Shown here: one piece after another, positions 1 to 12,600 of the stretch
Position numbering within the stretch: the stretch's first letter is position 1
Layout of the letters: every line of letters starts with the position of its first letter
From: Punica granatum
Taxonomy: Eukaryota > Streptophyta > Magnoliopsida > Myrtales > Lythraceae
Assembly: GCF_007655135.1 (NCBI RefSeq)
Contig: NC_045132.1
Coordinates: 12,648,001-12,712,000 of the forward strand
Length of the DNA stretch: 64,000 bases
Direction: 5' to 3'
Translations under genes and position numbers: made by a program
The notes under the pieces: generated by a model
The model's database searches: none
Told to the model about the DNA's origin: nothing
What the model saw: the letters and a program-made list of their open reading frames with translations, nothing else

Positions 1-20
1 TTCAAGACGTTTCATCTTCT

Positions 21-23
<3 letters not shown>

Positions 24-68
<45 letters not shown>
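24..68. repeat. (CT)n microsatellite
   Basis: About 45 bases of near-perfect TC/CT repeat followed by a short GT run. It lies at the left edge of the Mutator-like remnant and may be part of that element's 5' leader. Confidence 0.95.
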
Positions 69-74
<6 letters not shown>

Positions 75-532
75 ATTCTCTTTGTTCAAGTGCGAAGTTC
101 ATCCTTTCCAAGTTCCAGTGAGGTGATAATCAAGAGAAGCCTCAAGCGAGCACTATAGAAGATGATAAACAAAAGTTTATCTGCATACCTAGGTAACTTT
201 CCTGTCTCTATCTCTATGCTTCCGTGAAATGTGGATTTTAAAATGATTAGATTTTTTAGGGGTTTTGATCATCAGCACAGATGCTTCCTAAAGTGTTGTT
301 GCTCTGTCAGGATTTAGGTTCATGTTTTGACATTGTTGGGCATGTGCAATTGATAAAGATGATCTTTTGATGGGTAATGTGGTTAAATTTTCATGTCTTG
401 GTGTATGTGGTGGTTTTACATGTTAAAATTGATTTCTTTTCACAATGGCTTTATGAAAACACAAGAAAATCGTTGTTTTTTAGGGTTTACAAATTTCAAT
501 TTGTTCTCTACGGTTTGCACTTGTAGAAGACA

Positions 533-1172
533 ATGGATGTGTATCTTCATCATGGAAGGAAGTTTGTTGGGGAACCCAGGGTGGGTTATGAGGGTGGTGA
601 TGTATATACATCATAAGAAATATAGATGTAGATACAATCACAACTGTAGGGGTCTGTGATTTGCTTCCTAATGTTGATAGAACTGCACTCATTACTTGTC
701 ATTACAAGGATCCTACATTTCAGACATTTGATTTGGCCATAAAAAATTTCGAGTCTAACCTTGATGCTAGATACTTGATCGGTTACTTACAAGATCAGAC
801 TGAACTCCACTTGTACTATGAGCATAGCTAAGTAGATAATCCTTTAGAACTCAATGAAAAGGAGATTAGGGAGTTGGAAAGGGTTGAGGCTGAGAGAAGA
901 GAGCGGGAAGCTGAACTGAAGAGAAAACAAAAAGAGATTGAAAGGATGGAACAAGAAGCTACAGAGAAGAGAAAACATGAAGAGATTGAAAGGATGGAAC
1001 AAGAAGCTGCAGGCATGGTGCTTCTACTTCAGGTGGTGCTACAAGTGGTTCTGGGCTAGCTAAAGCAGAAATGTGAATGTTCAAGTGGAAAGGAATGAGA
1101 GTATAGAAGCTACACCATAAGAAATGAATATATCACAAGAATCTGCTCCACTCCAACCATCAAAGTCATCTT
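533..1172 (+). pseudogene. Decayed MuDR-type transposase N-terminus (PB1-like domain plus coiled coil)
   Basis: Translation from the ATG at 533 gives MDVYLHHGRKFVGEP, the usual start of the PB1-like N-terminal domain of plant MuDR/MULE transposases. A frameshift near 600-625 moves the match to another frame (VDTITTVGVCDLLPNV from about 627), followed by a stop near 830. Positions 874-1015 encode a charged coiled coil with two near-identical ERMEQEA segments. No MULE catalytic domain or zinc knuckle follows, so this is an internally deleted, multiply broken copy. The domain assignment is from memory of the family; the breaks are seen directly. Confidence 0.6.
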
Positions 1173-1720
1173 AGTATGGTCTATCTGCATCATAGCCATT
1201 ACATGTACTTTTACTTTCATTTGTACATTGAAATTTGTCTAAATGTTGCCAACTAATGGACTCTCCTTAATATCATGCACCGGTTCCTCAGATGAGCATA
1301 TTTGCTGACGGGTCCTTTTTCCAACTAATGACAGTCCCTCCAGTGAGGCCCCCTTACACTCCCATCATAACACACCATGGAAGCTGTAAGTTCTGGAACT
1401 GTTGATAGGTTTGCAGCATATTTCCAACCAAAGGGACCTCCTCCTAAGTGAACTGTAGATTGCAAAAGCTCATGTAGCACATTTTGGGAACAAACAGTGG
1501 AAACAAAGCTTGGTTTAGTTATGTTTGTTCCAAAATGATACTGACTGACACCATTTTGGCCTGGATACATGTTAAATTATCAAAGATAATGCCTATATTT
1601 GTACCTTTGTGTAGCTACTTTGGCAAAGTAACATGTACAATCTCTTGTAAAAACTTGTTTGTAATATTAATTTAGTCATTTTTGTAATTCCATTTTATTT
1701 TGGCAAGTTTTTTCATTCAT

Positions 1721-2072
1721 TTAACTTCGTGCTTCAATCCATATGCAATCCATTTGCTTTAATCCATCCAATAGACCAAGATGGCTTTGTTCAGTATAGG
1801 GAAGGGGGAAGGAAGGCGGAAATTCAGTTCAGTTTGTTAAAAAATGGTGCAGGGACTAAATTGATGTAGCAAATGGAAGGCGGGAGTTCAGTTCATTTAA
1901 CTTCATGTTTCAATCCATCAGCAATCTATCTACTTCAATCCATCCAGTAGGCCAAGACGGCTTTGTTTAGTAGGGGGAAGGAGGAAAGAAGGCAGAAGTT
2001 CAGTTCAATTTGTTAAAAAATGGTACAAGGACTAATTGATGTAGTAAATGAAAGGCGGGAGTTCAATTCAAT
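1721..2072 (+). repeat. Two diverged tandem copies, period about 176 bp
   Basis: The first copy begins TTAACTTCGTGCTTCAATCC at 1721 and the second begins TTAACTTCATGTTTCAATCC at 1897. Both continue through a GGAAGGNGG block and end in the subterminal core ACTAATTGATGTAG. The copies carry many substitutions and small indels, so the duplication is old. Confidence 0.75.
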
Positions 2073-2410
2073 TTGTTTAAAAGCGCAGGGACTAATTTGA
2101 TGTAGCAAGAGGATCAAATTAATGTAACAATTTCCAGCATTTAACATCGTCAGTATTCATACTTAACAGCAAGACCAAATTGATGTGGCAGGGGACTAAA
2201 CTGATATTGCATTGAGACCTGATCGATGCACCTACACCACACAATGACCAAATTGATGCAACCATACCACTAACTAATGCAACTGCGCCAGTCATGGACT
2301 AAATTGATGTAATAAGGACCAAATTGATGTAGCAATTCAAAAGTCGATGACCAAAATGATGTAACCAAAAAGTGAGGAATTAAATTGATGTAAACTGTAA
2401 AAGTCAATGA

Positions 2411-3086
2411 CAAAATTGCCTATTTACTCAATATAGTGTATAATAAAACTATATTTGAGTTTCCTAAAAATCAATTGAATAATCAATTATTGGTTATATA
2501 AAGTCTGATTGGTGGAATAGAGAACTTCATTTTGATAATTATCAAATCTCTTAAATTTTCTTTATTTTAGTTTTCAAAAATTATGTCACTTATTGTTTTA
2601 TTGTAAACCACGAATAAGATATAAGTAAGATTTTCTTGATAAATATTGAATAAATTTAATTTAAATTAATCCTCTTACACAGCACACGAGCTTATACCTA
2701 GTCCTATAATCTCATAATATACCAAGGTCGAGATGCGAAATGTATGAATTCTATTTGATGATCCTCGGCTCCTCGTAAAATGTCCTAAATGGCTCGAGTC
2801 AATCCATTTGATAACTTTCAACTCCACGTGAATTAGCATATCAATTTTTGTTAAATGAATTTTTACTATATTTTATCGGTGTTATATTTAACAAATGTTA
2901 GAAATTTGTCTAGATATTTGAATGTAATTTTATATAATTAAATTTGTTTGAAAAATTAAAAATTTGCTCGATAATCGAAAAGAACTTTTAGATATAATGA
3001 TATTCTTCACGTTCAATTTCGTAATTATCTATAAATACCTAATAAAATTCATTTATTCATAGACTTTCTATTAACTATGTTTTTTT
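2411..3086. other. AT-rich intergenic DNA, nothing recognised
   Basis: No open frame longer than 60 codons, no paired repeats and no terminal motifs were seen. Confidence 0.5.
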
Positions 3087-3509
3087 AGGGGTTTTTACCC
3101 CATATATCTCATGATTTCACATTTTGTTCAAATTTATCATATGCTTTTAAAAGTTTCAAAAATATCCAAGGGTTTACATTCTTTTTCCAGATCTATCATG
3201 CCATTATATCTTCCTTCAACATTAACGGTCTTGTCACTGTGGCCCTTTTACTCGGGATAAATTTGAGAAAAAATTAAAATCATGTGATAGGTTTGAGAAG
3301 AAGATTAAAATCATATGATAGATTTGAGAAAAAATTAAAACCATGGGATTGATTTGAAACCTACTTACGTTTCATTAATGAAAAATATAATGGTGGGATA
3401 AATTTGAAAAACAATTGTAAACTATGGGATATTTTTGACACTTTTAAAAGTATATGATATATTTGAACATAAGGTGCAATCATAGGATATATGGCGTAAT
3501 TTGTCCCCC
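3087..3509 (+). mobile_element. MITE family A, copy 1 (423 bp)
   Basis: The ends form a long imperfect inverted repeat (AGGGGTTTTTACCCCATATA against a right end that reads GGGGGACAAATTACGCCATA on the opposite strand). Inside are repeated phrases of the type CAAATCTATCATATG. A homologous copy of the same length lies at 28288-28710 in the opposite orientation; both share ACGGTCTTG[T/C]CACT and a CGTTTCATTAATGAAA-like centre. It has no coding capacity. The target duplication is unclear because both flanks are T-rich. Confidence 0.7.
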
Positions 3510-3521
3510 TTTTTTCTATAC

Positions 3522-5150
3522 CCTTATCTAGCACGCTATCTCCTTCCATCCAAACAACTCCGTTAAATGCTGACGTGGCCGTTATCCTTCACGTAATATT
3601 CACAAATTCCTTAATCTAGCACGTACTTTAAAAAAAAATTCTAAAAATGCACATCGTTTCACATCTTTCCCAAATCAAGCACGCCATCATCTTCCGTCCA
3701 TTCTCCGTCATGAATTGCTTGGTCTCTCCCTATACATGTTCATCCTATGGTTGTATATGTCGTCTCAGAAAACTCATTTAGAGCTCCTTTTGTTAGATAG
3801 CCGGTCTGGACTTACGAGGGCAACGATTTGAATTATATTTGATAGGATCGATCGAGCTCTCTCCCTGAGTAGAGACTCGTGCCAAACCTGACCCATCCTT
3901 CCACTTTTTGTGCACATATAGTATCTCGATCACGAGGAAATGAAGAAATACAGAGAAAGGGCAAAGCGCCACCCATATCCCATTCATAATTCGAATTTTG
4001 ATCATATTAACTTCCTTTAAACATAAGAATTAGTAATTACGGTATGAAGAACAAACTAAACTACGCTCTACCAAGAAATTAGCATGCCTAACTTCAATCC
4101 GTATTGTACTATCGTGTGAAGGAGGCAATGTCGAACTGAAAGAAGAGTTAAGGAATGTAATTGCATTGACCAATTTTTATACCAATGTCGTGTGGTATTA
4201 GCTCCAAATTTTGGGATGATGGGACTTCAGTTTCTTCTGGCCTTGCTATAGAAGGAAAGCGTCCCTAGGCAAGACTAAGACAGGCTGCAATGAGAATACA
4301 AATGAACAAGCTTTTATCGTCGCCACATATAAAGCATATCATGCGAATTCTATTCTTTAGCCATTAGACTTGCATAAGTGCTACCCGAGACCAATACTAG
4401 GACAACAAAAGATAAGAAAATCCAAAACTCGGATGCATAAGAACCACAATGGACACACATGCTGCAGTTCGAACAAACTGCAAAATCATACAATAGTGGA
4501 TGCGGGACCAGTCCATAAACCAAAGGATGCATATAGAATTGAAACATCATTGATGATAAGTCAATTATCCGACACATACTTCAATTATTTGCTCCTTTCA
4601 AGCATAGAGTAAAACCTTAAAATCGATCGATGCGTCAATGCATCATGTGATTCATATGATTCCTATGTTATCTGTATGTTCAACAATGGATCTTCTTCCT
4701 GGAAAGTTAAGCATCAGGAAAACAAGAGAAGACTTTAATGTTGTCGGAAACACCAATTGAATTTTGCACGACCTTCGAATATGCATCCAGTCGTTTCTGC
4801 TTCGAGTTTAGTTCCTCGGAGCATCCGATTATCGAAGCTTGGATTGAAGAGAATGGACGAAAGGTGACGGCGCACTAGATTTGGGAAAGATTTGAAACGA
4901 TGTGCATTTTTAGAAAAAAATTTTAAAGTGCATTCTAGATTAGGGAATTTATGAATATTACGTGGAGGATAACGGCCACGTGTACCAAAAGTAACGGTCA
5001 CGTCAGCATTTTAACGAAGTTGTTTGGACAGAAGAAGACGGTGTGTTAGATAATGGAAGATTTTGAAATTTCGTGTTTTTTTAGAAAATTTTAAAAATTT
5101 GTGCTAGATTAGAGAATTTTTTAATAGTACATGCTTTTTTAGGTTAAAAA
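3522..5150. mobile_element. Long-inverted-repeat (Mutator-like or foldback) element, left end truncated
   Basis: Positions 3522-3710 are the imperfect reverse complement of about 4851-5060. Shared blocks include CCAAACAACT[C/T]CGTTAAA, GACGTGGCCGTTATCC, CACGTAATATTCA and AAAAATGCACATCGTTTCA. The right arm continues outward to about 5150, but the left arm stops where MITE A begins, so the left tip appears lost. The 1.1-kb interior has only short frames with no recognised domain. Arms of about 190 bp suggest a MULE-type non-autonomous element; no target duplication is visible. Confidence 0.6.
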
Positions 5151-5407
5151 TCCTATTAAAAATATTGTTAGTTATTAAACACTCATGGTTAATTAATGTA
5201 AGCTATGCATTTGAAGAGCAAATAATGATGAGCTGAGGGGTTAGTTTTTAGCACAAAATATGAGATATGGTGAATGACTCAACAATTATATATTTGCGAT
5301 GGTGAAAAAATATTTGCTTGTTTATAATATTATCAGTATGAGGGAAAAATATAGAAAGATATCATATTCTAGAAAATATATCTTAGACATACCATGTTAG
5401 TAAAAGG

Positions 5408-5595
5408 TAGGGGTGTAAGCGAGCTGAGCCAATTTGCAAACAATTTGAGCTCAATTAGGTGAAAGCTCGAGTTTGGCTCGGTCTTATCAAACTCAAACGA
5501 AACTTGAGCCAAGCCGAATAATCACTCAAGCTAAGCTCGAGCCTGGATATGTTTGGTTCGAGTGGCCCACGAGCCTCATCGAGCCTAAGGCCGTT
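5408..5595 (+). mobile_element. hAT-like terminal fragment
   Basis: The stretch starts TAGGGGTGTAAGCGAGCTGA, a TAGGGGTG-type end typical of plant non-autonomous hAT elements. It is followed by a GAGCT/GAGCC-rich subterminal region. No matching right end with the same 8-bp target duplication was found, so it is called a fragment. Confidence 0.4.
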
Positions 5596-5624
5596 CTACA
5601 TATAAATTTTAATTTATATATAAT

Positions 5625-6048
5625 ATTGGCACAATTATAAATGTATATACCATTAGGATTAATTAGTAAATGCATATAAAATTATTATACGCTTAATAAT
5701 TTTAATGTGCAAGCAGATTCTTGATTTTGAAGAAAACAAGAATGTAATCTCAAAATTGATTTTAAAAAATTCAATTTCCCAAAATTACATATCTATAGAA
5801 ATATCTATATATATATATATATATATATATAAAGTTGAATACGATATAATAAATAGTGACACAATTGTAAATGGATATACCATTAGGATTAATTAGTAGA
5901 TGCATATAAATTATTATATGCTTAATAATTTTAATATGCAAGCACAATCTTAATTTTTTAAAAAAGAATGTAATCTCAAAATTAATTTAGAAAAAAAAAT
6001 CAATTTTCTAAAATGACTTATCTATATAAAAACTAGAAAAATCTACAA
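5625..6048 (+). repeat. Diverged tandem duplication, offset 230 bp, with (TA)n between copies
   Basis: CATTAGGATTAATTAGTA begins at 5651 and again at 5881. In both copies it is followed by ATGCATATAAA, TTAATAATTTTAAT, AAGAATGTAATCTCAAAATT and a CAATTT(C)CCAAAAT block. A (TA)n run at 5806-5830 separates the copies. Confidence 0.85.
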
Positions 6049-6250
6049 ATATATAATAAGCATGATCAAATATTAACTACTTTTGAAATAATAAAAGATA
6101 AATCTATTTATAAATCTTTAGATGTTGAATTTGTAAAAAGGGTTTACGATAATAGACGATTTGCATTTTTTTATAAAATACATGGAAATTATCTATTATA
6201 ATTTTTTAAAGTTTGATATTCAAGAAAATGCAATATTTTCTCTAAGCCCA

Positions 6251-6278
6251 TACATCATCATCATCATCATCATCACCA
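6251..6278 (+). repeat. (CAT)n microsatellite
   Basis: Eight or so CAT/ATC triplets run into CACCACC. It is non-coding in context. Confidence 0.9.
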
Positions 6279-8469
6279 CCATTAGATATTATTTCATAAT
6301 TGGAAAAAAATAATTCTTTACTCTTTTATCTTCTCTCTCGTGAATATGCCCTAGCCCTAGCAAAGAGTGAGCTGCAGAGCAGAAGTCAATCTCAATGGCA
6401 GGAACTCCCAACCCGACCAGCCTCTCCCAACTCAACGGCAACCATTTGCTATGCTCCATGAGTCTTTTGATCTCTCTCTCTCTCTCTCTCTATGATCAGC
6501 TGTTGCACCTGGCCTCTTCGTTTCACTGTTCCTTTCTGTGATTGTCTCCAATGGTTGAGCTCCGCTCATTTGTTTCAGCACCCCGTTTTGGTCCACCAAT
6601 TCAAACAATGTACATCAACAGCAATTCAGGCCATGACTTGAGCATCGATATAGAAAAAGGCAGTGAGTTGCTATTCACCCTCAAGTTAACAGAGACAAGC
6701 AGATGATTCGAGCTCATGACAGAAGAACTTCTAGGATCATCCAACGATATATAGGGCAACCAGAGAGCTCAAACAGTTTCCAAACCAACATTTTCAAAAT
6801 ACAACACCGATAATGTTATTTTCCACTAGTTCACTCGACCATCAGAAGATAGTCAATATTGAGCTTCAAAAATCCCTCGCGGTGCCATACAGATGAAAAG
6901 TGTCTCCAAATAGATCATTTGCTCCATACATAGCAATTTTTTTAATACGGATAACTTTTCAGAAGAAATCCAAAAACGTCGGTTCATCAAATAAAAGCTA
7001 ATGCTCGATGTCAGATACAGTCATACCCCGCTATTCTACAGATCATGAACATCGCTTCAGATCGTTCCTCGGAAGTCACGCAAACTCCTCGAATGACTCT
7101 CGAGTGACAGAATAAGTCAACCTTTTAATGGAAAGGTATAACCGGAGACTGGTCCGATGAAACATCGGCAAACAAAGTTAGCTCTGCATTGCCTTGAAAA
7201 TTACAGCGGACGGACGCAATTGACCATATCAGACAGCATAACCCTCTTCAGTTTCTTGAGCAACCTTCGAGGAGCAGAAAAGACCGTTTTCAATAGAAAT
7301 CCATAACCGGAAGTCCTTTTGGCTTAAACTTGACATCGGATGACTGGCCAACTTAGTGCTAATTATCTCAAGGCTCAATGTGGAAATCTCAGACTGAACT
7401 GTATGAATCATCTGGGCCTCCAGAACGGCTCTAGAAAGGTCCCAAGTGTCCTTTAGTAGTCATTTGAGATCGGTTTTCAACAAATGGAGATCACAGCGAC
7501 CTCCGGCTCCACCGAGCAACTCAAGAATCATTCAGAAAAATCTGATCGCAGGCTCCTAGGACGTCACCGATCCCACATTTGCGATACCGGCTTAAGAGCC
7601 AACTATTTAGTCGGAATGAAAATGCATTTCAAAACGACCAACGCGGAACGCAGATGCGAGATGCGCCGTCAGAAATGGTTAACTTTGCTCTGATTGCCTG
7701 AAACGAGCAAAATTGGCTTCCGAGCCCCAAAACCACACGAGCATTTCTCATGCAAAATGAGCAATCTTAGGCTCATCAGGATCATTTTCTCACACACATT
7801 GTCAATACGTCGTTCTTTCGAATCATGAAACTCGAATACGCAACCGATCGATACCCGAGCATTCCCGACTCACCTCCAACCCATGTGGGACCCACAACAT
7901 CTTCCTTCCCCATGCCTAAGCCAAAGGAACCACCCCATTTCTTATCATCTTCTTCACAAGACAAGAAGACAACTTACATTTGTCTTCCCCCTCAAAATAG
8001 CTAAGTCTTCTTCTTCCACGCTCCACTATCAACTCCTATCAACACTTATCTTCTTCCAATCAATTCCATTCCCTAATGATCATCAACCAAACCGTCCATC
8101 ATTAATCCCAGCTTTAATCACACTTTGCTTCCAATAATTGCACTATTAGCTTGCCTATATATAACCTAAGCCTTCTTCAACTTAAAGACAAGCACATAGC
8201 ATCTTCTTCAAGCTCAAACACTCAAGAAAACACACTCAAAACCTCAGCAAAAATCGCAGCCTCCATGGCAGCAAGCTTAGCCAACACCAAGCAGAAAACC
8301 GAGCAAGACTTAAGTCGGGAATCATGGTGATCACCATCCCGATTTAAATCCAAACTTCACCAAACTTCATATCCCACATATTTTGGACCCCCTAAGTCCA
8401 TTTCCGAGCTTAGACTTTCCATTTGAAGCCTCCAAACCATCGGATCAGCCAGTTCTTTCCTGGATGTTC

Positions 8470-9690
8470 CAGTCGGGTCTATTCATCCCAGTTCCTTTTC
8501 ATTTTCCTTGCAGATTAGGTTAACCTGAAGCTCTTTATGCCAAACGACCACCGTAGCCACCTTTAGGAGTCTTTTAGGAGTCGGGAGCCACTGACCTTGC
8601 AGCCAAAGACCATCGGAAGCCACCCATACAACCGTTTCTTTCCAACCAGCCTAATATGGTCTGTTCATCCCAGTTTCTCTTCATTTTCCTTGCAGATTCG
8701 GGTCAATCTGAGGCCTTGCTGATGCGATTCCCGCCGAGAATGACGAGACCCGACAACTAAAGGAACCCAAGATCGTTCCACGATCAGATTTGATTGACGA
8801 ACCCTCAACCCATTGTTTACAACATAAAGAAGAACCTTGGTATAACTAACCTCAACCCGTTGTTTATTACGAAACAAGAACCTCGGTATATAGGAAAACG
8901 CCACAAACGGTGATGGAAAGCCGTTTGATAAGTTGATAAAGACGCCACAAACGGTGGTGGAAAGTCGTTTGATAAGTCGATGATGAACACTACGGAAATT
9001 TCCGATAAATTCGAATTAGTTCTTCAAGAACCAAAAAGAATACTCTCACAATTTTTTAAATGTTCCTTTTTATTAAAAATTCACTAAATGAATATATATA
9101 GACATAAAGTAATCCTAATCTGGCCATATCTCCTCCTAAAGATAAGGAAAATAAAACCTAAATATCGATAGAGATATGACATAATCTATAAAGATATAAA
9201 ATCTAAATATCCCTAGAATATCTCATTGAGATTTAAACTTTAAACAAATCTGATGATATCTTCTCTTGATCATCATATATTCTAGAAGCTTCATCAAACA
9301 CTTGTTGAATTTAGCCTTGTTCGGAATCTTCTATCATTTAAATCATGTTGATGGATCTTTGTTGATCACGTGGTTCATGTCCAATGGGCCTCTACGAATT
9401 TGCTTGAGCTCAAACCTCTTGAATCAGGTCGTTGAGTTCATCTTTAAACTTCTTTGCTCGTGCTCACGTAATCAGTCCAATTGGAACTTGAACTAGATCC
9501 CTTGAAGTCGTGCTAGGATTTGCATCATTTGCTCTCCAAACGACCATCACAGTCACCTCAATGGGTCTCTTAGGAGTCGGGAGCCACCGACCTTACAGCA
9601 AAATACTACCGGGAGCCTCCGGGAGAGCTTTTTCTTTCCGAACAGCCCAATTGGGTCTGTTGGTCCAATTAGTTCTGCTTTCTGCTAACT
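8470..9690 (+). repeat. Tandem units of about 175 bp split by a solo LTR
   Basis: The phrase TTCATTTTCCTTGCAGATT occurs near 8500 and 8680. The phrase AGGAGTCGGGAGCCAC occurs near 8577 and 9571, and CAAACGACCA near 8542 and 9537. The second unit is interrupted exactly at the solo LTR and resumes after it, which fixes the order: tandem duplication first, LTR insertion later. Confidence 0.7.
8720..9527 (-). mobile_element. Ty3/gypsy solo LTR (808 bp) with target duplication
   Basis: On the minus strand the element runs from TGATGCAAATCC to GGGAATCGCATCA, so its termini are the inverted pair TGATGC/GCATCA. It is flanked by CTTGC (8715-8719) and TTTGC (9528-9532), a 5-bp target duplication with one change. 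A TATA-like ATATATATTCATTT lies in the expected minus-strand position (near 9085-9100). The first 150 bases of the LTR can be read as RARAKKFKDELNDLIQE, the C-terminal tail seen at the end of plant Ty3 polyproteins, so in this lineage pol overlaps the LTR. No internal region remains, consistent with LTR-LTR recombination. Confidence 0.8.
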
Positions 9691-12600
9691 AACTTGACTG
9701 TGCTCTTGATTTCCGAAAAATTTACGCGTGTTCTCCTCCCGAAACCACCGCAAGAACGTTAAGCATCCTCTTGGCTATCCGGAACATCTAAGCACTCTCC
9801 GAGAAGCCACCCAAGTCGTTCGAACCGGCATGTTTTCTCCCGGGTGCCCAATCGGTTCAAAAATCTCCAATCGGGTCTGTTGCCTCTCAATTGGGTATGT
9901 TCAAGCAAAAACAGCCCAAACCCGACCCACTAGTGGTCCAACCCAACTTTTTACGGTGCCATCCCGCATCTCGGGACTAGGTATAACCATTCCCGACTTA
10001 AAGGAGTTAGGACTTTTATATTTATTGCGTTTTTCGGGGTGATATGGTGGTTCAAGAACTGTTTTTGTATACAAGTTCATATTTTTATGCATTTTTACAT
10101 TATGTCATGCATGTCTTTACTGTATAACGTGTCAAGCATGTCGGGAATGGGCTTAAATCGGAGTCGATGATACCGATTTGGCTCGGAATGACCAAAAGAG
10201 CTCTCGGCTTAACCTTCTGGGAAATAGCGGAGAGTTCCTCTTGGTTTTTTCGGGCTAGGGTTGGCCTCCTTACTTCGATTTAGGTCATTTCCCGAGTTTT
10301 TATGTTTTTACTACATCCATGAAGTCGGTATCGTTTTATCGATTTCCTAAATAATATGTTTGTGCATATTTGTATGTTTAAATGGGTTATCCAAATCATG
10401 ACGATACCGACTTTGTAAAATACGTGTTATTTATTGTGTTTTACGTTTGAGCATACGAGAAACGATCGGAAACGGGACGAGGAAACTTCATGAGACCCAA
10501 CTTGGGCCATGGGACCTCTCGGTCATCCCAATGGGAAGAGGCCGAGAGTCTCTTGGCCTTTCTCGAGTCAAAAGCAGTTTCCTTTTCCCGAGTTAAGTCC
10601 GTTTCTCGAATTGTGTGCAATTGCATTTTCGATATCATCGCAAATCCCATATTAAAATCCCTTTTAAAATGTTGTTTTCCAAGCAAAATGCATGGATTCG
10701 TGTATCGATGACTCTTTCGGGTTCATTTGGGTTCCGAGAGTATTTTGGTCATTTTGACCAAATTGTCCTCAACCTTTCTAGACCCGTCTTGGTTGCCAAG
10801 TCACGAATCGTTTTCATCAAATTAAGCTTTTTGGGTAATCATACTATATTCAGGCGGTCAATTCATAATCTGTCTTACTGTCTATAACCCGCACATTTAC
10901 TGTATTCGGCGATAATTCACAAGCAATAATTCCATAAACGGGTTAATGGGGACGTTCACACGATTAAATCCACTTGGCATTAATAAGCTTGCATGAATTG
11001 GCCATTAACTGATAACTCGCATCGACAAGTTGCGAAATGACGTTAATACCATTTTCAAAACTCGTATATTTTCAAACCCGGGACGCTCAGTCCGATGTAG
11101 CACGAATGTCTAGAAAGGGCTTGTATATCTCAACTTAAGTTTCTACCTGATTTCAGGTAACTCAGGTCAAGATACAGAAGATCTTTCTAGATCACTTCCG
11201 AGCAGATTAATCGATTCTTTGGCTTTTTCGGGGTGCTTGCATAACCCTGAAAGACCCAGGGAATTGGTTGATACCGGCTACAGGCCAAGGTGGCCCACAT
11301 CGCGTTGTTTTCCTTTTCTGAAAATAATTTTCAAGTCAAGGGCAAAATCGTCATTTTGCAATTTAGCGACATCCCAGGGGTTAACTTGACAGAAACATTA
11401 CAGTATCAAGATAAGAATGGGATACCTATTCAGTGTAGGTTCATCTGCATAACCTTTTTTTATCCAATGATGAGTTTTTGTCATCCTAACATAGTTTCGG
11501 GTATTCTAGATCAAAACATAATTACCTGACTAAGCATGCACTCAACTTAAACATACACTGGCAAAAGTGGGTTAAAGCCTTAGGTTATAGGCTTTCAGGC
11601 AAAAAGACTTCTTCTGCAATAATCTGTAAGCATTACAGTGTCATAATACATAACAACTTTAAAAACAATTAATGCACAAAGGACTTGACTACAGACACCA
11701 TGTTTGTCGGGTCTTCAAAGTAAAGCCGAATGCAAAATGCTTTAACGCGTTTGTCTGTTTAGCATAGGACATTTGCATGCCAAAATACCCCAGTTAATAA
11801 CTTGTTAACTCACGTAAACTTAGCAATAACAAACACCTTGTCTACTATCTACATATTGTTTTTACTTTTCTACTCTTGTTTGTTCATGCGGTCGAACCCG
11901 ACCCATAGGACGCATTGCACTTGGAATCCAATGCCCTGACCATCGAACACAGGGTCCAACGCCCATTCACTGAGAGCGTAGTTGAATTTCAGTTTTTTGG
12001 TCTTTTCCCTAAACTCACGGTGAGTTAGAGCGGAATAATAACCGAACGCGAACTGACCGTAATTCAACCACGTGTAATTTGTATTTATTATTTTGAGAGC
12101 ACATTGTAAGGGCATTTATTTTGTACATTCATTTATGTAAGAATCCTGGTCGGCAAGTAAACGGTTCGAGGGTCGAATTAATAGAGTCAGTTCAATGCTT
12201 GCCTGGAGGAAAGTAAACCCGAGCTTTCAAGTTTTCGGTTCGCATAGGAAATCGACCACCATGGTTTGATGAATCGTAATGCGAGGATGGTGAATCGATT
12301 CCTCGACATACAGGCCTACCTTTCTCTCGACTTCTCAATCCGCATTGTTTAGTTCATCGAATTTTCGGTATCAAAACGTGTAAGCCGAGTGCAACCTAAT
12401 TCACGCGGTAAATAAAATAGCAAACCTAGCAAGTTAGAGTACATAAAGGGAGTACAGGATATAGGCCCACACGTAACGTGAACCCCTGAACTCTGACTTT
12501 CCAGTTCCGCATAATCAGTGCCTTGGCAAAACTAGGTGTATCATTACCCCTAGACCCGGGTAACTTACCGGTCCTCGACTTTCGGGTCGTAAATAGGCAA

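Larger units (their letters stand above)
1..2410 (+). mobile_element. Non-autonomous Mutator-like element remnant, cut by the window edge
   Basis: This span combines the PB1-like transposase fragment with a downstream array of degenerate subterminal repeats. Between 1850 and 2400 a core resembling ACTAAATTGATGTAGCA recurs about a dozen times with drift. Positions 1721-1896 and 1897-2070 are a diverged direct duplication with a 176-base offset. Subterminal repeats of this style are common in MULE ends. The left terminus is not identified and may be outside the window, so both ends are approximate. Confidence 0.45.
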
